Shown: positions 11,638 to 23,085 of the stretch, piece by piece | Layout of the letters: the number at the start of each line of letters is the position of its first letter | Numbering within the stretch: position 1 is the stretch's first letter | Assembly: GCF_008831285.2 (NCBI RefSeq) | Contig: NC_045145.1 | Location: 7,684,802 to 7,748,801, forward strand | From: Nymphaea colorata | Lineage: Eukaryota; Streptophyta; Magnoliopsida; Nymphaeales; Nymphaeaceae | DNA: 64,000 nucleotides | Direction: 5' to 3' | The notes under the pieces: model-generated | Seen by the model: only the letters and a program-made list of their open reading frames with translations | Database searches by the model: none | What the model was told of the DNA's origin: nothing | Program-made: the position numbers and the translations under genes

Positions 11638-11902
11638 AGCATTTTAGACTGAATTAGATCCAATTCTTGGATCTAAGTCAAAATTTGCATTTTGCAATTG
11701 GATTTGAATTTCAAATGACATTTGAAATTGAATTTGGACTGGTAATCCTGCATTGGGATTCGTGTATCGAGTTAAATTCACGATTTGAATCTAATTGTTC
11801 TTTAGATTCGAAATTGGCTTTGAAATTGTAAATTTTCACAATTCTTTTGTGAAATTTTCACATTGCTTCAATTTTGATGTGGAAAAATTTGGGGTGTTAA
11901 CA

Positions 11903-12183
11903 GCCACCCACTCCTCTTGACCCCCATTTGGGTCATTATTGCCTTGGTCGGCCACAGTGCCCTGTAGGGCAGGCTTGTCCCGCCCATGGTGACTGCTCTT
12001 GGCCTCCTCTGCGACCTCTCTCGGCATCATTATAGGTCTGACCGTATCAGGATGTATGGTTGGGTGGTACGGTCGGTCTAGTGGCGGATAAAATGGTGGT
12101 AGGGTCTGCCCAAATGCGGTCATGAAATCCACAAGATGCCGCCGAAGACCTTCTCCAAGATCTAGGAGGAGGTTGCCATTCAC
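11903..12183 (-). pseudogene. Gag N-terminal fragment of another gypsy element, interrupted by element 1
   Basis: An open frame from the methionine at 12183 gives about 90 codons of proline-rich protein and ends where the TG terminus of element 1's LTR begins. It is followed upstream by a leader related to that of the chromovirus at 21.7-30.2 kb (shared stretch near 12530-12560 and 26585-26610). I infer a related element's gag start, broken by insertion. A short piece reading P-P-L-D-R-P-Y recurs in the reverse complement near 15905-15930. The rest of its pol is not in the window. Confidence 0.5.
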
Positions 12184-15086
12184 AAGGACTAAAAGTTAAA
12201 TACAGATTTAGGTTCCCGCCGGACAGTCACCCCGGCTCAAAGTAGGTCAAGTAAGTAGATGTATGGCTTCCCCAAACCCGGCTTGAACCTACTACAATTG
12301 ACAAGGATAGGTGTGAGGCTTAATACAAATCGCAGCGATACAATATATCACTCTCCTCACTCAACATTCATCAAACCATTCAAACCACCCTGTCATACAA
12401 TCCCTAGTCAGAACAAACCACACCCTTATCCCTTGGTGGTCCACAACCCGGAAATCGTGTCCTTGGCAAGGTGCCTTGGAGGGATTCCAGCCGGTTGTCA
12501 ATGCGAAAAGCGGGTTAGAAAGCAAAAACACCCTTCCCATGGATCTATAGGGTGATCCGATGTTACCTCCTAAGGCCACGCTTGGGGACTCCTCGTGCTC
12601 ACCGAAGGGAAATTCCAGCAACTCACAAGTTGCCCTTCGGTATTCGGCTCCTTTTGCTTCCGGACAGAAATGCTCCTTAGATAGAATTACAAGAACGAAA
12701 GTGAAATCAAGATTATATCTAGGAATGAACTGTATAGAAAGAGGGAGTATCGTCACCGGATTCCCAATCAACCCCAAGAGTGAACGGAATGTCCATTGGG
12801 GGATGCTATCGTCGATTTCGCCCGACGGATGCAGTTCCTTCTCTCTCTCGGGCTGCAATCTCCCACGGGTAGGTGATGAAGCCCTTGTCTCCCTTGCTGG
12901 AATTAAGATTTAAGATGCCAAACCAGCAAGAATCAAAGCATAGAAGTGAATAAGAAATCAACTTCTAGATGAGGAAAGCCGTCACCCGTAAGACCAATTT
13001 AACCCCGGTCATTTGTATTGAGAGGGGGAAGTGATCACCAGAGCGCCGGTGGACGTTGAGGCAATCGTCAAGTTACGCTCCTCTCCTCCTTATACGTCAT
13101 CTCCTAATGCACGGGCCAGCTACCTCCACTTGCATGGTTTGAATGGAAGAAATAGCAATCAAGGACCAATCAACTGAAATAAGAGAGCCAAGAGGTGAAT
13201 GCACTTCACCAGATTCACAAAGGACCCCTAGGAAGTAACGTGGATAGGGGGAGGCAAGTGTTGGAAGTGCCAACACACGCGTGTCTTCCTTCTTCTCCGG
13301 CGAGGAATGAGAGCTCCGGCGAGGAATGTTGGTCGGACTCCGGCGCAATGTCTCCCTCCTTGCTCTCCACGGCTCCTCGAGTTCACCAAGAGTGGTCGTC
13401 CTTCCTTTCACACGAGCTAGGGCTGAGAGGCCTCCCCAAGATAGACGTGAGGCTCCCTCCTAGGATCGTGGAAGAATCCCCTTCAACCGTGCGTTGAGAA
13501 TCTCCAAAGATCGTGCTAGAATTTTGCCTTAAATGAATAGGGTCCAGGTGCAATGCACCTTAATTGCTACCTAGCGCCTTCCCTTTTTTTGGTGGATGTC
13601 CAGATGCAACGAACCTTCCGGCGCAGGAGATCTTCTCTCCAAAGAATTAGGGACAGATTTAGAAGGATCGCCCGGGCCCCCTTTTCCTCCCAAATCTGCC
13701 GCAATTGCGTTGACCAGCTAGATGGCGCCGAACCCACGAGCTGCCACGTGTTCCCCATGAAATCAGCGACTGATTTCACCCTCCAAATCTGTCACTAGAG
13801 GATTTGGAAAGTGGAGATGGCGCCCAAGCTTTCCTTTCAAGCACCCTTATGCGCTAGGGTTTCCCTTTTCTCTTTGGACAAATTTGCCCATGCTAAACAA
13901 GAATTAATTCAAGTAAAATCAAGATATAGCAAGGAAAGACTTGGAACTGGGTACCCAAAGGTCGGATCTGGCCGGAAGTCACCGGATCTGGCCGGAAGTC
14001 ACCAGATCTGGCCGAAAAGATGACCGGAATTCTGATCTACTCCATGAAAACCGGCAAACAGTCCTACAGATGCCCAGAACTTGTCGTCAATGATTAACTG
14101 GTCAAATGAACTCCAAATACCTTGAATTTTGGATATGTTATAGATCTTTTGATTATAAATCCAATGGTATAAGGCTTGCCTGAAAAATCCATCGGAATCG
14201 CTGAAAACATTCTCTGCAAGTGGCGGTTTTGCGGCGGATTGCACCTGAGCGGCGGTGGCAGAAACATCAAACTTCCGCGTCCGATTTGACCAGCGCACCC
14301 TGGTCCGATCAGGCTGAAATTTTAGTATGTTGAAGATGAGGCTGAGATCTTTCCAACGAGCTATAGATCGCCTACAAACTCATAGTAAATCATCTGGAAC
14401 AGCCCTTGGATCAGAGAAGTCTCATGTCTTCTTCAGGAATTCGAATCTCACCTCTTCCGTGTTTTCTCTTCTACTTGCCGCATTTGCCCATCTTCCTTCC
14501 GCGTTTTCTCTTCTTATTTCTGCGTTTCCTCCTTCTTTTTCTTCTAACTTATTCCTTGCCTCACTCCAGAACTTAATCAATATCAACTCCTACCCTCTGG
14601 TCGTGAGAGTATCCCACCTGATCGGGATTATCCTGGGATAGATCTGAATTTAGGCAGCGGGAAGTTCCCACCGGATGCTTCTTCCTCCTTCTTGTTGAAC
14701 CAACGATCAAATATTCCTTCCCCTTCAATGCCGTGGACACCAACCTCCGTTAGACAAGGTTCTTGAATGCAAAGAATGGCTCCTCGTTGATCTTAAGGTC
14801 AGGGCTGAACCGAGTCTTCCACCACCAAGTATCGGAAGAATGAGATTACTTGGCCCACGGTGGAAACCTTGCTGGATGTTGATGGTGTTTAAGCGACGGG
14901 CAGAACCACGGCACGTCCCTTCTCCACCTCCCTCTATGGCAGATGTCTCTCAACACCTTCGTGTTCAAGGTGAAGGCACGGCAGCATATCTAAGATCTTC
15001 TTGGTTCGGGATGATGACAAGCTTCGCGTTAATGGCTACCAGCAGCCATTAATCTCTCGAAACCTCTCAATAACCTCACGACTTGT
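12184..15086 (-). other. Leader-like region of a gypsy element (copy A)
   Basis: No convincing gene. The part near 12440-12720 aligns by eye with the pre-gag leader of the chromovirus (26500-26740). The part 13800-15060 is a diverged copy of 19320-20490; for example the stretch around 14110-14190 recurs near 19575-19650, and 14920-15050 near 20343-20480. These shared blocks define a family of long leaders. Confidence 0.5.
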
Positions 15087-15898
15087 TGAGTATTGCAATG
15101 TAGTACTTCCATGAAATCCACGACCTAAGGTCCAAGAGACTCCTCATGCAGAGAGAGAAAACTTCAATTTCATTAAGCAAGAATGAATAAAGTGTCTCGG
15201 TTTTGGCTTAAATACAAGTGCCAAACCGGTTTAAAGAAATGTCTCGGGATGAAACGCTAAACAAACCGAATCAAACAATAAAACGGTACAAAAAGCAAAT
15301 CAAATCATCCTAAGTGTTCAAATCTGAATTGGGCCAAAGGCCCCACCTCGCCCAGGTCCACTTGAGCTTCACCAACTTGATCCAAGCAATGGGTCAAGCC
15401 CACTGCTCTTGATCCGCACCCGAACCACGCGTGCTCCTCACCATGCCAAGCCCACCATCGTCTAGGCCAAATGGGCCTAGGTCTTCCTCTTCCGGACTTG
15501 GTGAATCCGGGCCTTCCTCGACGAGGCTAAGTTCGCCTAGGGCTTCATCACCTAGAACAAGCGGGTCTAGGTTTCCTAGGTCAAGGCGACCTAGGCCTTC
15601 TACAAGCTTGGCTCCCTTAGCCTTACAACGATTTGCAATGCGCCCCTTGCTTTGCACGTATCCGCTCCACACCTCAATTGAGGAGTTAACCTCACATTGA
15701 AAAGATCCGTCATCTCCCGAAAACACCAAGAAAGAAATAGGGAAGTTAACCTCCCTAAGCATATCACCCGCTCCCGGAGTCGCTCCCACCTGTTTCTCGC
15801 AAAACTCAAAAGAATAAAAGTTAGCCTCACAATAAGAAAGGGCACCTTCGGCGGAGGTGCTAACGTGGGATGTACGAGTTCTAGGAATGATCGTATCA
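15087..15898 (-). repeat. Probable LTR (copy A) of gypsy family
   Basis: On the minus strand the block starts at 15898 with TGATACGATC, like the TGATACCGCC starts at 21694 and 30225. Short GTTAACCTCC-like motifs recur in it, as in the other two. Part of it (15160-15240) aligns with 20590-20660. The inner edge near 15087 is a guess, because no clear primer-binding site follows. Confidence 0.4.
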
Positions 15899-17700
15899 AA
15901 TTGTATGGTCGGTCTAGTGGCGGATGAAATCAACGCCAAAAAAACCGAACCTACTCCTAAGATCACCATTCAATTAAGTAAGAACAGCAAGAGTAAAGAG
16001 AGTGGATGCATTCACCGGAACACTAGTCGACCCCAAGTTGCAAAAGAGAGTTGGGGGAAGCAATCACCAATATCGCTTGGCGGAGGCGGTTCCTTGGTGG
16101 TAGGTCCAGTGCTAGGCTAGGTAAATTCAAGCCTTCAAGGTTCTTGCATGTAGGTGAGTCAAAGCCTAGATGGCTTGGTTTACCTCCTTGAGATAGAAGG
16201 AGGTTGGCGTTGACTCCATTTGGTACGCGAGAGTAGGGACCCACAAGGTTGGTCGGGTTATCAAGTACAGTTCGGCCCTCTCTCTGGTGAAAGCTCCTTC
16301 AGAAATACCAAGGGCGCATTGGTCATTCAAATGATGAACTCAACCCTAGCGCCGGTGCTTCTGCGAGCTTCTCCCTTGGCCGCCGGTTCTCCATCGGGTA
16401 AGTCCAGCTCCTTCTCATCTTGGCCATCCCTTCCTCCACGTGTCACCATCCTAGCCTCCTTCCAGATTCGCCCTAGCCCTGTGTCAGACCCAGCTAGCCT
16501 AGTCTCAGCCGAGAATCACTCTACGATATCCTGCTCCACCAATCTTGGAACCCCTAGCCGCCAAGCCTTCACTTTCCATTCCGGTACCTTTTTCTCCAAG
16601 TCAACCCTAAGTCGCCCCTCGCCTCATCCCTCCATCGTGCCACGTGCCCCAATCTGCCAGCCTCACCTGCCACATCATCAGCCAGCTCCTCCTCCACGCG
16701 TCCCAGTTGGTCCCATGCGTCTCCACGCGGCAGCCACGTTGTCCTCCACGCGGTCTTGCTTCTTTCCCTCACGCGCTTCCTCCCCTCATTTTAGGAAGTC
16801 CTTAGCGCGTCACCCTCATCTTTCCTAATCTTTCTCTAATCACGTCTCACCTGATCCTTAGCAACAATCCGCAGCCCCTCTCAGCCCCACATCTCCTCCA
16901 CGTGTCCCCATCTCAGCCCTCTAGAGATCTCGAGAGATTTTGAGGAAATCCCTTGGCCCCATTCCCAATCTCGCCAAGGATATTACCCGATTCTCCTCCT
17001 ACTCTTTAGGAAAGAGGATCAACTCATTGCCTTATCGCTAGACCTCTATTTAGAGCCCTCTACCTCAGCCCTAGATCTTGCCACGTGGCAAGAATTTGGT
17101 GCACCTCTTGGCGAGACCAGCCAAGCCCTAACCCTTCCAGCTTAGGTAACCTCACGCGCCGTCATCCCCCCTTAGGCAACTTCCTCAATTGCCGTCCTCG
17201 TCCCCATTCGTAACCTCCCTTAGCCGAATTAGGTTATCCGCACCCAGTTGTCCCAATCACCTCCACTAGCTCGCTTAAAGCCACGTGTCTAGCTCGTGGG
17301 CCCCCACGCGACCCAAGACCCGGACTTGCTTCACTCGGTCCACTTAGTCAACCCCATCTACTAAGTTTTAAGCGAACCCCCTCTCGGTCAATCTTGACCA
17401 ATTTCCCTCGAGCCTAGGCTCAACCTAAGCCTAACCGCTAAGACCTACCTTGTAGTTAGGCACATCTCTTCTGTACCTAAGACACATCTCACCTTAGCCT
17501 ACCCCAGCCCTTAACCTCTCTTGACGAAATCGACCCACCTATAGAGCCGATCCACACCTAGCCCACCCGAGCCTTAGCTAGGTCTAGGTATAGCCGGGTA
17601 ACCTAGCTCACTCGCTAGTCTCCTCAGCCTTTCTCTCGGCCACCTCCCTCTTCCGTCGGCCAGGCGAGCGTGGTGACAGGTGAACTCATTTCACCTCCTT
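15899..17700. other. Leader-like and pyrimidine-rich mosaic without a recognised gene
   Basis: 15905-16330 contains short matches to the gag start and leader of the neighbouring family. From about 16340 to 17700 the plus strand is strongly C/T-rich with many CACGTG, CACGCG and CCTCC words. Long open frames here are low-complexity serine/proline runs and look like consequences of base composition, so none is called as a gene. Confidence 0.45.
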
Positions 17701-17856
17701 TAAACGCGCACGGGCAGATCATTGGTGCGGCAGAATTGGAGCAGTTCAGTTTCAGGAGGGCAGTTTTTCAGCGTGTTTACTTTAGTCTTAGAGTTGCTTT
17801 AGTAGTTTGCTTGAGTAGAATAGAAGACGAGTAAGGTGCCGTCTTGCAGAGCAAAC

Positions 17857-18579
17857 ATGGACATTTTCCTTAGCACCTATGAAAATGGAGCTTGCGTGCG
17901 AAGAGAATGGTTGGTTCGCGGACCCAATTGGGACCAATGTCCGAGAACGGTCCTCATCAAGGCTGGTAGTGATTCCTACTATGACTTGGTCATCCAACGC
18001 CCTAGTGTGGTAGACCTGCATTTTGATTTATTTATTAATAAGGACACCCATCAGATATGGATCTCCAGTTTAACAGAAACGGGTAGACTTATTGTAGCTA
18101 GGAAAAAGGTCGGACCATATCAAACGAGAAAAATCTTTCATGGAGATGACATTCTTGTAGGAACCATGAGCTCTAAACTAGTGTTGGAAGCAATATCATT
18201 GCCAAAGGTCATGGTGCCAGTAGAGACTAATACAGAGTCCAGTGAAGAAAGCGAAAGTACAGACTCTTCAAGTGATGACGAACCGGATCTGCCAAAAGGG
18301 TGCATCAACATTAACACCCTCAGACCCTCAAAGCATGACAGAGTTTCCTCAGAGGAAAAAGGAATATTTGGGGTTCCTCATCCTTATATTCCAAAGGGCA
18401 ATAAGTCCATGAATGAAAAATGCACACTCGGCACAGCTAGTGAGTGTGTTCCTATCGGCACCCCAAGCAAGAACAGAAAAGATAATACAGAGTCGGGGGT
18501 CACATCTAGGCCCCACCCTATAAAGACTCAAATGGGATTACTCGTTCCTTGCCTTGGGAATGCTAGTTGGACCCTGTAG
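17857..18579 (+). CDS. Unrecognised 240-aa ORF with weak FHA-like pattern
   Basis: I do not recognise this gene. The first ATG is at 17857, after about 150 bases that resemble an untranslated leader. Residues about 31-111 resemble the strand pattern of an FHA domain: L-V-I near 44, P-S-V-V-D-L-H at 49-55, and F-H-G-D-D-I-L-V-G at 94-102. The G-R, S-R-x-H and N-G phosphothreonine-binding residues are not preserved, so phosphopeptide binding is doubtful. An acidic serine-rich tract follows (about 124-143), then a polar tail. It lies on the opposite strand to the flanking retroelement pieces and is less GC-rich than they are. It could be a captured host exon set, an antisense element ORF, or an old viral insertion. 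No introns are evident. Confidence 0.45.
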   Translation: MDIFLSTYENGACVRREWLVRGPNWDQCPRTVLIKAGSDSYYDLVIQRPSVVDLHFDLFINKDTHQIWISSLTETGRLIVARKKVGPYQTRKIFHGDDILVGTMSSKLVLEAISLPKVMVPVETNTESSEESESTDSSSDDEPDLPKGCININTLRPSKHDRVSSEEKGIFGVPHPYIPKGNKSMNEKCTLGTASECVPIGTPSKNRKDNTESGVTSRPHPIKTQMGLLVPCLGNASWTL

Positions 18580-20520
18580 GACGGTGTCATCGGCGTTGGT
18601 GACCTTGCCCGAATTTTGGCTCGTAACACCGCCCAAGATCCACCTTCCTTGATTGGGTACTGGTACACGTAGATTCGTCTAGGTTCAATGCACCGATTAC
18701 TAAAGTCCTCTTCCACAATTGTCTTCCTAGCTGGATGATCTTTCTTTCCAAATTTTGTGAGGTGAGTCACCTTCCTATCTTGGGCCAAGATCTCGTTAAG
18801 ATTGAGACCTTCTCGGATTGATCTCCTTCCATGATTGTCGTGGTGAGTCACCTTCCGTTTCAGCTCATTCCTTATCCAAATCCCGTCCCGGTTCAATGAA
18901 TCATGAGCATGAGATCTCCTTTCCAATATTGTCGCCCTTGGCTAGTGATCATCTCTTTCCTATCTTGGCGTGGGCCAAGACCTTTCTTTTCTCGCACACC
19001 AGATTCTTTCCTTACTTGTAGGTGGCGATTAAGGAAATGTAGCCACGTGGCACCTCCACGTTCTCTTGTCTAGGACCTTCCTTATCTGCCTTAGGCCCAG
19101 GTTCAATGAACCAAGGTGGTGAGATAACACATTCCAAATCGGTAGGGGCAGATTAAATCCTGTGCTCCTTCCTTTTAGGGACGGGTGCTAGGTGGCGCGC
19201 ACTCCTTCCTTCATTTGAAAACCGTCCCGTATTAGCATCCAGCTAGATTGGTGCCTTCCTCCTATGATTGACACTTGTCGTTCACGAGATAGTTGCAGAT
19301 CTCGCCTTCCGGAAATGTCACCAAAGGAATTGGAAAGGGCTGAACAGCGCCCACATTTCCTTTTGAGTCTCCTTATGCGGTAGGGTTCTTGGGATCTTCT
19401 TTGATGAAATTGTCCTTGCAAAATGATAATTAATCCAAGCACAATTAATGCACAGCAGGGGTAAAGTGGGAACTAGTCACCCAGGTGTCGGAACTGGCCG
19501 GAATGATGGTCGGAAATATGAGGCAAACAGGCTCCCAGAACTTGCAGATCACGATTTGATGGCCAAATCAACTCCAAATACCTAGATTTTTTGGATATGT
19601 TGTAGATCTTTTAATTACAAATCCAATAGTATAAGGCTCCCCTGAAAACTCCACCGAACTCGCCAGAAACAGCCTCCGCAAGCGGTGGATCTGCGGCGGC
19701 GCGCTTGAGCGGTGACAGTGGAAACAGCAAACTTCTGTCACAGATTTGACTGCCTTGCCGTGGTCTGATCTGCCTAAAATTTTAGTATTCTGTAGAGGGG
19801 ATTGCGAGCTTTCCAACGAGCTATAGATCTTCTTAAAACTCCCAGTGGATCGTCGGGAACATCCCTTTGACTAGAGATGTCTTCTGTCATCTTCTTCAGA
19901 AATCCGAAGCTCACCTCCTCCCGCGTTTCTCCTTCTTTCTTCCGCTTTTTCTTCTCTTTCTTCCGCGTGCTTCTTCCTCCTCATTCCTAAATCTTCCCCT
20001 CACGATTCAGAGATATGAGGGGACTAGGGAATGCCTTATCTATCCAGATCCACCAGTCAAAGGCGAGAATTTAGGCTGCTGGATATGATTCCAGTCGGAT
20101 GCTCCTGGCCTTTTTCCCGGTGCCTCCAAAACTAGATCTTCCTCTCCAATCGATGCCGACGATCCTAAGCCCAGTTGGACGAGAGGTCACCCACGAATGC
20201 AAGGATCGGATTACCGTTGATGTCTTGGATAGGGTGAAGCCGAGAACTTCTTCACCAAGTACTTAGGAAGATGGAGTACTTAACTTCCGAATGGAGATCT
20301 CGCCGGTTGTCAATGGTGGGAATCCGGCGGGCAGAACCACGACATGTCTTCTTCTCCACCTCCCTCTATGGCAGACGCCTCTCAACACCTTCGTGGTCAA
20401 GGTGAAGGCACGGCTGCATATCCAAGAACTTCTTGGTTCGGGAACGTTGATAAACTTCGCGTTAGTGGCTACTGGCAGCCATTAATCTCACGAAGCTCCT
20501 CAATACTCTCATAGGAAAGG
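18580..20520 (-). other. Leader-like region of a gypsy element (copy B)
   Basis: No convincing gene. From 19320 to 20490 it is a diverged copy of 13800-15060. The first part, 18580-19300, has scattered AGGTTCAATG-like repeats (18681, 18890, 19090) and no ORF I would defend. Confidence 0.5.
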
Positions 20521-21694
20521 TGAGTATTATTGTGTAGTGCTCAAGGTTGAGCCACGCCCTAGGGACCAAGTTACTCCACGCATGGAGGAAAGAGAAACTT
20601 TAAATTTCATTAAGCAATAATGAACAATGTCTCGGTTTCGTGCCTTTGTAGACATAGGCCAAACCGGTTCCTAACTTGTCTCGGTATGAGACTTACACAA
20701 ACCGACTCAAACAAAATAGAAACGGTACATAAGTAAAAACGGGTCAATGACCCAAACAAGAATAAGAAATGATTTGGGCGCTTGACCCGTGATCCAAATC
20801 CGCTTATGAAGTGTTGATAAGTGATTGGGCTTGCGCCCACCTCACCTAGGTTGACCCTAGGCTTGCACCCACCTCACCTACTCTTGGGTATGCTATGCGG
20901 GGTTCTCCTGGGTCCCATAAGAAGTCTTCCATCACATGCTCGTGGATCTTGGACCCGTCTTGAATCTTATGCGTGTGGATCCTTCTTGGATCTTGGATCC
21001 ACTTGTGGCTGCTCTTCGGATCTTCCTCATGTATCTTGCCAGATATGGGTCCGCTTGCCACCTTGTGCTTACTTGTGGTTGGGTTAGGCTGCAACACACC
21101 CACTTTGTCTTCACCTTGACCATCTAGCTCACTATGGTCGTTTGGGCGGCCCACATTCAACAGACTATGTTTGGCCTTAACCTCCCTTAACTTTTCATTG
21201 CACTTGGTTGCAAGATCCATCTCGAACATAGCCTCACTATGTTTTGCAACGCCCGTTACACGACCTCCATTCGGATAGAAAACCTCCCTAGGAGTTTTAG
21301 CACATGTTGCAGCTGCTCCCGCAAGGAAAACGTTAGCCTCCCTTAGCCCTTGTTCAAGAACACCTCCCCGAAGATAACCTCACTATGGTTTCCTTCGTAT
21401 TCCGCTAAAGCGCCCTTGTAAGAAAAGATAGTCTTACTTAGGTTTTGAGCACTCTTGGCAGCGCCCTTGGCGAATCTTGGAGGATAACCCCCTTGATTGG
21501 TAATGGGGATAACCCCCCTTGCAATCAGCTGGGCTGGTCCCAGCTCCTGCCCCGGGTCATTAACCTCCCTGCCTGCTCGACAGTGTGCCCGCCTCGTGCT
21601 ATCAACCTCCCTTTGTAAATGGTGGACTTCGCCCGCAGCCCCGCCCGGCTCGGCGGTGGCCACCCGATCTGCTGCCTTTGGGCGGGCGGTATCA
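20521..21694 (-). repeat. 3' LTR of the chromovirus / LTR copy B (chimeric)
   Basis: It starts on the minus strand at 21694 with TGATACCGCC, immediately after a polypurine tract. The first 200 bases (21495-21694) match the 5' LTR at 30031-30225 with roughly fifteen differences by eye, but beyond 21495 the close match stops and the sequence instead follows copy A (15087-15898). The left edge is uncertain. This suggests a recombined LTR rather than a simple pair. Confidence 0.5.
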
Positions 21695-21710
21695 AATCCA
21701 CCCCCCTTAG
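21695..21710 (-). promoter_or_regulatory. Polypurine tract of the chromovirus
   Basis: The minus strand reads CTAAGGGGGGTGGATT directly before the TGATACC start of the 3' LTR, the expected position for the plus-strand primer. Confidence 0.75.
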
Positions 21711-21723
21711 ATGGAGCCTGTCC

Positions 21724-22161
21724 CTAGGCTCCCACCATGGGAAACCTCTCAGCATGGTAGTTGGCGTCCTCCCATGTTGGTCCTCCCTTATGGCCGTCCC
21801 ACTCGACGAGGTACTCGCGCCGGAGCTCTCCGTCCTTCCGCACTCTGCGTCTGCGCAATACCCTCCGTGGTATGGGAGGTTCATCCGGGGCCTCCCCGAT
21901 GGCTGTAGGTGGAGATCCTCGATATGGTTTAAGCCGTCCAACATGGAACACCGGATGAACTCTGGCTTGGGGGGGTAGCTCCAATCAATAGGCGGCCTTA
22001 CCATGACGTGCTCCCACTCTATAGGGCCCATAATATCGTGATAGGAACTTGGAGTATGGCCTCGCAAACAAGGTCATCTGCCCCCTAGGCAGTCTCTTGA
22101 GCCATACCCAATCTCCAAAAGAAAATTCTCGTTCGGCAGCTCGCCCCTTGTTGTGTTGTAG
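21724..22161 (-). pseudogene. Integrase C-terminus and chromodomain (chromovirus)
   Basis: This is the last part of pol. It carries the integrase C-terminal part (a G-D-W-V-W-L-K motif near 22100), then E-L-P-P-Q-A-R-V-H-P-V-F-H-V near 21960 and a chromodomain-like segment with E-Y-L-V-E-W, G-P-T-W-E-D near 21800-21750. In chromoviruses this domain steers integration toward particular chromatin. A stop at 21985-21987 in a position where arginine is expected, and one at 22162-22164, break it from the core. Confidence 0.8.
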
Positions 22162-22917
22162 CTACATTTGGCTTCTGGCTCTCTCAAGGTTGGTGCGAAG
22201 GGCTCGCAACACCTCATCGCGGTCAAGCAGTGCTCGCTCAAGATCTTCCTCCTCGATCAAGCCGGACTCATAACTTCTCAATGTGGGTGGGGGCCGCCCA
22301 TAGACCACCTGAAAGGGGGTCATCCCGATGGATGAGTGGGGGCTGGTGTTATACGCCCACTCACACCAAGAGAGATACTTGACCCAGGGCCTATCGCCAG
22401 AAAAACTCCGAAGGTAAGTCTCGATAGTGCGGTTCACAACCTCTGTTTGCCTATTGGTTTGTGGGTGATGGGCTGAGCTGAATAACACTTTCGTCCCTGC
22501 AAGCCGAGTGTACTCCTTCCAAAAGTCACTCACAAAAATGCTGTCCCTGTCGCATACCATGGTGCGAGGCCTACCGTGATGTCTGCCGACCCATTCTTGA
22601 TAGGTTTCGGCAACCAATCATGCTGAGTATGAGCGGGTTAAGGCTGCAAAGTGTCCATGCTTGGTAAGTCTATCAATCACAACTAAGATGACCTCCTTCC
22701 TGTCGAAATGTGGCATGGCGTCTATAAAGTCCATGGGGACGTCTTCCCATGGCCTATCTAGAATCGGTAAGGGGCAAAGGTGGCCCGGGGTCTTCATGGC
22801 CTCATATTTCTCTTGTTGGCAAACGGTGCATCCCCTAACATACTTAGTTACGTCTGCCTTGAGCCCTTTCCACCAAAAGTGGGCCGCCACCCTCACATGT
22901 GTTTTACGGTAGGTCAT
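22162..22917 (-). pseudogene. Integrase zinc-binding and core domains (chromovirus)
   Basis: The first part has the C-T-V-C-Q end of the HHCC domain near 22830 and the first core aspartate in M-D-F-I-D near 22735. After an in-frame TGA at 22618-22620 the same frame continues with the second aspartate (C-D-R-D-S near 22555) and the glutamate (N-R-Q-T-E-V-V-N-R near 22445). All three catalytic residues are therefore present, but the product is interrupted. Confidence 0.85.
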
Positions 22918-23085
22918 GATGGTGCCTGATGATCTCCTCGCATAAGGGATGCCCTTGAGGGATAACCACCTTGTTATCCTTGTAGAGTAGTCCCCCTTTA
23001 ATGGTATACCGGGGAATGCTCCCCAAGTTGGCCTGAACCGAAGACAGGAGCAGCCGATGTGTATTGTCCTTCCCTTGCGCCTCTC
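22918..23085 (-). other. RNase H-integrase junction
   Basis: Pol linker sequence between the RNase H remnant and integrase. The frame is not clearly maintained here. Confidence 0.4.

Larger units (their letters stand above)
1..11902 (-). mobile_element. Ty3/gypsy LTR retrotransposon, Tat lineage (Ogre/Retand-like), 5' part
   Basis: Element 1 reads right to left: LTR (11902-8066), primer-binding site, leader, plant-mobile-domain ORF, gag, protease, RT, two RNase H domains and integrase, then runs off the left edge, so its 3' end and 3' LTR are not visible. The order RT-RNase H-integrase makes it Ty3/gypsy. The additional RNase H between the normal one and integrase, the C-H-H-C Gag knuckle and the D-G-G protease motif are hallmarks of the Tat lineage. 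About eight single-base frameshifts interrupt it, but few in-frame stops, which suggests a fairly young insertion or base-level assembly errors. Its LTR begins inside a gag-like fragment of another element. Confidence 0.9.
8066..11902 (-). repeat. 5' LTR of element 1 (about 3.84 kb)
   Basis: The LTR starts on the minus strand at 11902 with TGTTAACACCCCAAA, a typical gypsy LTR start, and ends with CGAACA at 8066 directly before the primer-binding site, giving the usual TG...CA termini. A length of 3.8 kb fits Tat/Ogre elements. It is A/T-rich with no convincing gene; short ORFs in it are not conserved. U3 holds CACGTG boxes, and a TATA box lies near 10503-10510, so U3 is about 1.4 kb and the transcribed R-U5 part about 2.4 kb. 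The partner LTR is outside the window, so its age cannot be measured. Confidence 0.82.

Noticed and set aside
15394-15969. 191-codon minus-strand ORF
   Set aside because: Spans a predicted LTR edge and has no recognisable domain; probably chance.
16220-16828. 202-codon plus-strand open frame
   Set aside because: Low-complexity serine/proline protein in strongly C/T-rich DNA with no domain; open because of base composition.
17857-18579. Endogenous pararetrovirus gene
   Set aside because: No movement-protein, coat or RT motif is visible in or next to the ORF, so there is no support beyond its unexplained nature.
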